From NCBI RefSeq assembly GCF_045209745.1, contig NZ_CP109273.1, forward strand, positions 3,658,001 through 3,722,000: a stretch of DNA of 64,000 nucleotides. The letters are read 5' to 3'. Under the pieces are notes generated by a model. That model was not told the origin of the DNA. It saw nothing but the letters and a program-made list of their open reading frames with translations, and did not search any database. Each line of letters starts with the position of its first letter. The stretch's first letter is position 1. Positions 60,604 through 64,000 of the stretch are shown one piece after another. Source of the stretch: Micromonospora sp045209745 (GTDB lineage Bacteria; Actinomycetota; Actinomycetes; Mycobacteriales; Micromonosporaceae). Position numbers and translations under genes: made by a program.

Positions 60604-61677
60604 GTGGACGGACGACGGAGCTTTCCGGAAGATCAGGAGTCTCGCTGGTATCCCGACGAGCGGGGCCGCGGTTACGGCGAGTCGGAGTGGCGTGGCGCGG
60701 GCGACCCGCGGTACATGGACGGGGAGATCCCCGAGCAGCGTGGCGCCGACGAGGGCCGTTCCGTCGAGGACACCGGCGTTGGCCGACGCCGGGAGCCGGA
60801 CTCCGGCCGCTTCGGCGCGGTCGACGCGGGTCGCTTCGGTGGTACGCCCGAGTCTGACTCCGGGCGCCTGAGCGCGGTGGACGCGGGTCGCTTCGGTGCG
60901 CCCGAGTCGGACTCCAGTCGCTTCAGCGCCCTGGACGCCCAGCCCGGCCGGTTCGGTGCGAGCGAGGTCGACTCGGGACGGTTCGGCGCGGTGGATCCCT
61001 TGAGTGACGCCCGGCCGGAGGTCGACGGTTACCGGGCGACGCGTTCGCGGCGGGCGGACCGGGACCCGTCGGAGATTTCCGGTGAGCTGCCCGGACGCCG
61101 GGCCGCCCGGGAGTCGACCGGGACGGATTCCCCGCTGACCACTGGCGCGTCGGAGGCCACCCGCGACGCCTCGCTGGCGGCCGACCCGCCGGCTGGCGTG
61201 CTCGCCGACCAGACCCGGCCCGCCGTGCTCGGCGGATATCCGATCATCGAGCCGACCCGAGGCGGTGGCGAGATGCCGCACCCGCTGGAGATGCCGACCG
61301 GCCCGATGCCGGGTATCGGCCCGCGCATGGACCCGCCCGCGATGGAGCCGACGGTGTACCCACCGGCCGCCGACGGCGTCTACCGGACCCGTCGACCTGT
61401 GTTGGCCGTACTCTTCGCCCTGCTGGTGTTGATCTTCGAGGTCCCCGCGCTGCGGGTGCTGCTGGCCGGCGCGACCGGCGATCCGGTGGACGCCGGGAAC
61501 GTGGTGGTGGGCATTGCGTTGGTCGCTGGTCTGCCGATCGTCGCGACCGGGCTGTATGGGCTACGAACCGGCGGTTTGGCGCTTTCCGACGGCGGACGGG
61601 GCTGGCTGCGCCCACCGACGGCCTACCTGACCGTCGGTCTGGTGCTCTTCCTCGCCGCCGCGTTCGCCGCAGGCTGA
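60604..61677 (+). CDS. Membrane protein with repeat-rich soluble N-terminus
   Basis: A 357-residue protein. Residues ~1-250 are hydrophilic and contain tandem GRFGAVDAGRFG/DSGRFS-type repeats (about 57-130). The C-terminal ~100 residues have three hydrophobic helices (PVLAVLFALLVLIFEVPALRVLL, VVVGIALVAGLPIVATGLYGL, AYLTVGLVLFLAAAFAAG). It is not a known transporter. GTG 60604 was chosen because upstream sequence is non-coding relic DNA. It lies alone, before rpsB. Confidence 0.75.
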   Translation: MDGRRSFPEDQESRWYPDERGRGYGESEWRGAGDPRYMDGEIPEQRGADEGRSVEDTGVGRRREPDSGRFGAVDAGRFGGTPESDSGRLSAVDAGRFGAPESDSSRFSALDAQPGRFGASEVDSGRFGAVDPLSDARPEVDGYRATRSRRADRDPSEISGELPGRRAARESTGTDSPLTTGASEATRDASLAADPPAGVLADQTRPAVLGGYPIIEPTRGGGEMPHPLEMPTGPMPGIGPRMDPPAMEPTVYPPAADGVYRTRRPVLAVLFALLVLIFEVPALRVLLAGATGDPVDAGNVVVGIALVAGLPIVATGLYGLRTGGLALSDGGRGWLRPPTAYLTVGLVLFLAAAFAAG

Positions 61678-61764
61678 TCCGCCGCGCCGCCGCCCCCCGC
61701 CCGCCGCGGGCCGCGCCTTGACGCGCACCGCCGCACCCCGGGGCAGCTGAACGGGGGAGGGGCG

Positions 61765-61918
61765 TACACTGGCCAACTGGCGACCGCCTTGCGCGGTCGA
61801 CCTCGCGCGCCCTCTTCACGAATCGTCGTGGAGCGACGGCCTCCCTGGTCCCGATCTTGATCGGGTCCACCATGGGCCGGCGATCAGGCGCCAGGACGCC
61901 CGGCCACCGGCCGGGCGT
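61765..61918 (+). promoter_or_regulatory. rpsB promoter and structured 5' leader
   Basis: TACACT (61765-61770) is a good -10. The following 5' UTR (~170 bases) has three perfect stems: CGACCGC/GCGGTCG (61781-61787, 61793-61799), CCCGAT/ATCGGG (61850-61855, 61860-61865) and ACGCCCGGCC/GGCCGGGCGT (61896-61905, 61909-61918). GAGGAG lies just before ATG 61951. This may be an autoregulatory S2 leader. Confidence 0.5.
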
Positions 61919-61950
61919 GACAACCAGGGACCTTGAGGAGTACCCCAACC

Positions 61951-62874
61951 ATGGCCGTCGTGACCATGCGTCAGCTGCTGGAGAGCGGTGTCCACTTCGG
62001 GCACCAGACCCGGCGCTGGAACCCGAAGATGAAGCGCTTCATCATGACCGAGCGCAACGGCATCTACATCATCGACCTGCGCCAGACCCTCGAATACATC
62101 GAGAAGGCGTACGAGTTCGTGCGTGGGACCGTCGCCGAGGGTGGCAGCATCCTGTTCGTCGGCACCAAGAAGCAGGCCCAGGAGGCGATTGCCGAGCAGG
62201 CGACCCGGGTCGGCCAGCCGTACGTCAACCACCGCTGGCTCGGTGGCATGCTGACCAACTTCCAGACGGTGTACAAGCGGCTCCAGCGGATGAAGGAGCT
62301 GGAGGGCCTGGGTGACCTCAGCGGCACCGCCGCCGGTTACACCAAGAAGGAGACCCTGCAGCTCTCCCGCGAGAAGATCAAGCTGACCCGCACCCTCGGT
62401 GGTCTGCGGGACATGCAGAAGCTTCCCGCCGCGGTCTGGATCGTCGACACCAAGAAGGAGCACATCGCCGTCGACGAGGCCCGCAAGCTGGGCATCCCGG
62501 TGATCGCGGTGCTGGACACCAACTGTGACCCGGACGAGGTCGACTTCCCGATCCCGGGTAACGACGACGCGATCCGGTCGGCCGAGCTGCTGACCAAGGT
62601 CGTCGCGGCCGCCGTCGCGGATGGTCTGATCGCGCGTTCGGGCCGTCGTCGTGGCAACGACGAGAAGCCCGAGGGTGTCGCGAGCGACGAGCCGCTGACC
62701 GAGTGGGAGCGTGAGCTGCTCGAGCCGAAGAAGGCCGACGAGCCCGCTGCCCCGGCCGAGCAGCCTGCCGCTGTCGCCGCCGAGCAGCCCGCCGCTGCCG
62801 CCGAGCAGCCCGCCGCCCCGGAGCAGCCGGCGCAGGTCGCCACCGAGCAGCCGGCGACCGCTACCGCGGAGTGA
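61951..62874 (+). CDS. rpsB: 30S ribosomal protein S2 with extended tail
   Basis: A 307-residue S2: VVTMRQLLESGVHFGHQTRRWNPKMKRFIMTERNGIYIIDLRQT, GSILFVGTKKQAQEAI, NHRWLGGMLTNFQT, IPVIAVLDTNCDPDEVDFPIPGNDDAIRS. The last ~50 residues are an Ala/Pro/Glu/Gln tail (AEQPAA repeats). ATG 61951 with GAGGAG upstream was preferred to an in-frame ATG at 61933. Confidence 0.96.
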   Translation: MAVVTMRQLLESGVHFGHQTRRWNPKMKRFIMTERNGIYIIDLRQTLEYIEKAYEFVRGTVAEGGSILFVGTKKQAQEAIAEQATRVGQPYVNHRWLGGMLTNFQTVYKRLQRMKELEGLGDLSGTAAGYTKKETLQLSREKIKLTRTLGGLRDMQKLPAAVWIVDTKKEHIAVDEARKLGIPVIAVLDTNCDPDEVDFPIPGNDDAIRSAELLTKVVAAAVADGLIARSGRRRGNDEKPEGVASDEPLTEWERELLEPKKADEPAAPAEQPAAVAAEQPAAAAEQPAAPEQPAQVATEQPATATAE

Positions 62875-63008
62875 TTGCACCGTCGCTGCCCCGCCGTTCG
62901 TTTTTTCGAGCGGGGGGCAGCGGCGGTACTCTGGGCACGTTTCGCCCGGATCCGGGTAACCGGCACCTCTGACCATCCACACGCCGTCTCAACATCGAAG
63001 AGAGAGCC

Positions 63009-63836
63009 ATGTCCCAAATCACCGCCGCGGACGTCAAGAAGCTCCGCGACCTCACCGGCGCCGGCATGATGGACAGCAAGAAGGCGCTGACCGAGGCCGA
63101 GGGCGACTTCGACAAGGCCATCGAGATCCTGCGCGTCAAGGGCGCCAAGGACGTCGGCAAGCGGGCCGGTCGTACGGCGGCCAACGGCCTGGTTGCCCAC
63201 TCCGGCAAGGCGCTGCTCGAGCTCAACTGCGAGACCGACTTCGTCGCCAAGACCGAGTCCTTCATCGCGCTGGGCCAGCAACTGGTCGAGCACGGCGAGC
63301 GTTCCGGCGTGAACACCGCCGAGGAGCTGCTCGTCACCGAGCTCGACGGCAAGGTCGTCGCGGAACTGATCCAGGAGCAGTCCGCCAAGATCGGCGAGAA
63401 GCTGGTGCTCAACCGGTTCGCCAAGGTCGAGGGCACCACCGCCGTCTACCTGCACCGCAAGGCCCAGGACCTTCCGCCGGCCGTTGGTGTGCTGGTGTCG
63501 TACACCGGCAAGACCGACGAGGCGGGCGACGCCGACGCCCGTGGTGTGGCCATGCAGATCGCCGCGATGCGGCCGAAGTACCTCACCCGGGATGAGGTTC
63601 CGGCTGAGGTCGTCGAGTCCGAGCGGCGTATCGCCGAGCAGACCGCCCGCGAGGAGAACAAGCCCGAGGCGGCCCTGCCGAAGATCATCGAGGGTCGGGT
63701 GAACTCCTTCTTCAAGGACTACGTCCTGATCGAGCAGTCGTCCGTGTCCGACAACAAGAAGTCGGTGAAGCAGCTGCTGGCCGAGGCCGGCATCGAGGTC
63801 ACCCGCTTCGTGCGGTTCGAGGTCGGCCAGGCCTGA
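63009..63836 (+). CDS. tsf: Translation elongation factor Ts
   Basis: A 275-residue EF-Ts that recycles EF-Tu. N-terminal UBA-like domain: ADVKKLRDLTGAGMMDSKKALTEAEGDFDKAIEILR, then the two coiled EF-Tu-binding subdomains with NCETDFVAKTESF and EVPAEVVESERRIAEQTAREENKPEAALPKIIEGRVNSFFKDYVLIEQ. ATG 63009. Follows rpsB by 134 bases, the standard pair. Confidence 0.96.
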   Translation: MSQITAADVKKLRDLTGAGMMDSKKALTEAEGDFDKAIEILRVKGAKDVGKRAGRTAANGLVAHSGKALLELNCETDFVAKTESFIALGQQLVEHGERSGVNTAEELLVTELDGKVVAELIQEQSAKIGEKLVLNRFAKVEGTTAVYLHRKAQDLPPAVGVLVSYTGKTDEAGDADARGVAMQIAAMRPKYLTRDEVPAEVVESERRIAEQTAREENKPEAALPKIIEGRVNSFFKDYVLIEQSSVSDNKKSVKQLLAEAGIEVTRFVRFEVGQA

Positions 63837-63881
63837 GTCGCCACCGGGCGCCGCGGGCGCCCGTGGGCAGGAGACTTCGAT

Positions 63882-63923
63882 GAGGAGGCCGCCGGTGTAC
63901 GTAACAGGCACCGCGGCCTCCTC
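63882..63923 (+). terminator. Terminator after tsf
   Basis: The stem GAGGAGGCC (63882-63890) pairs with GGCCTCCTC (63915-63923), and CGGTG / CACCG pair inside around a TACGTAACAGG loop. It lies 46 bases past the tsf stop and ends the rpsB-tsf operon. The last ~75 bases of the window show no gene start. Confidence 0.85.
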
Positions 63924-64000
63924 GTCACATAGGGTCGGCAGCGGCAGGTTCGCGGTACGCGCCGCACGGGGCGTGCGCGTGGGGAAGGGCGGGGCGGATG

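Overview
The window is a stretch of actinobacterial chromosome with very high GC, many GTG starts and strongly GC-biased third codon positions. The gene order (rsmD-coaD, a SepIVA-like gene, DUF177-rpmF-plsX-rnc-mutM, smc, ftsY, amtB-glnB-glnD, ffh, rpsP-khpA-rimM-trmD-rplS-lepB-rnhB, xerC/dprA/comM/yraN, rpsB-tsf) is the classic conserved actinobacterial arrangement. Protein style (LPXTG wall protein, PhoD-like phosphatase, MMPL exporter, Ala/Pro/Glu tails on ribosomal proteins) points to Micromonosporaceae (Micromonospora or a relative). That placement is inference from gene order and composition, not from a marker search.

Layout. 1-3.9 kb: end of recG, a convergent LPXTG wall protein, rsmD-coaD and a DivIVA-like septation coiled coil. 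4.0-7.6 kb: tightly coupled operon DUF177-rpmF-plsX-rnc-mutM. 7.8-12.3 kb: MMPL exporter, a GH114-like lipoprotein and a CAP-domain membrane protein. 12.6-22.3 kb: small coiled-coil protein, smc, HAD hydrolase, DinB, MarR, PhoD-like phosphatase, ftsY and a kinase-fold protein. 22.4-26.6 kb: nitrogen operon amtB-glnB-glnD behind a GlnR-type box. 27-30.5 kb: two-component pair and ffh. 30.5-34.4 kb: Uma2, amidohydrolase, proS and DUF402.

34.5-43.9 kb is the accessory block and the most unusual part: an unknown 193-residue protein; a 1257-residue multidomain protein with an internal hydrophobic hairpin, three PKD-like repeats and a Cys-Cys C-terminus; a stand-alone copy of a protease N-terminal domain; a trypsin-like protease with a Cys/Gly-rich tail; an active-looking trans-isoprenyl diphosphate synthase; and a geranylgeranyl-reductase-like flavoprotein fused to a second isoprenyl synthase domain that has lost both Asp-rich motifs. 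The last three genes are translationally coupled or nearly so. I propose a lipid/isoprenoid-linked protein system not recognisable as a known pathway.

44-50 kb: rpsP-khpA-rimM-trmD, rplS, two signal peptidases, a Nudix protein, rnhB and DUF2469. 50-56 kb: sulfite-oxidase-fold enzyme, DUF4240, a methyltransferase, an M23-like protein whose frame runs antisense through its convergent neighbour, a class-V aminotransferase and xerC. 55.6-56.4 and 59.8-60.4 kb hold small relics (excisionase-type HTH genes, a frameshifted mini-gene, a membrane mini-protein, a repeated palindrome) that look like debris of mobile or regulatory elements around the dprA-comM-yraN competence/nuclease cluster. 60.6-64 kb: a repeat-bearing membrane protein, then rpsB-tsf with a structured leader and a strong terminator. 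No rRNA, tRNA, CRISPR array, intact insertion sequence or replication origin was seen.
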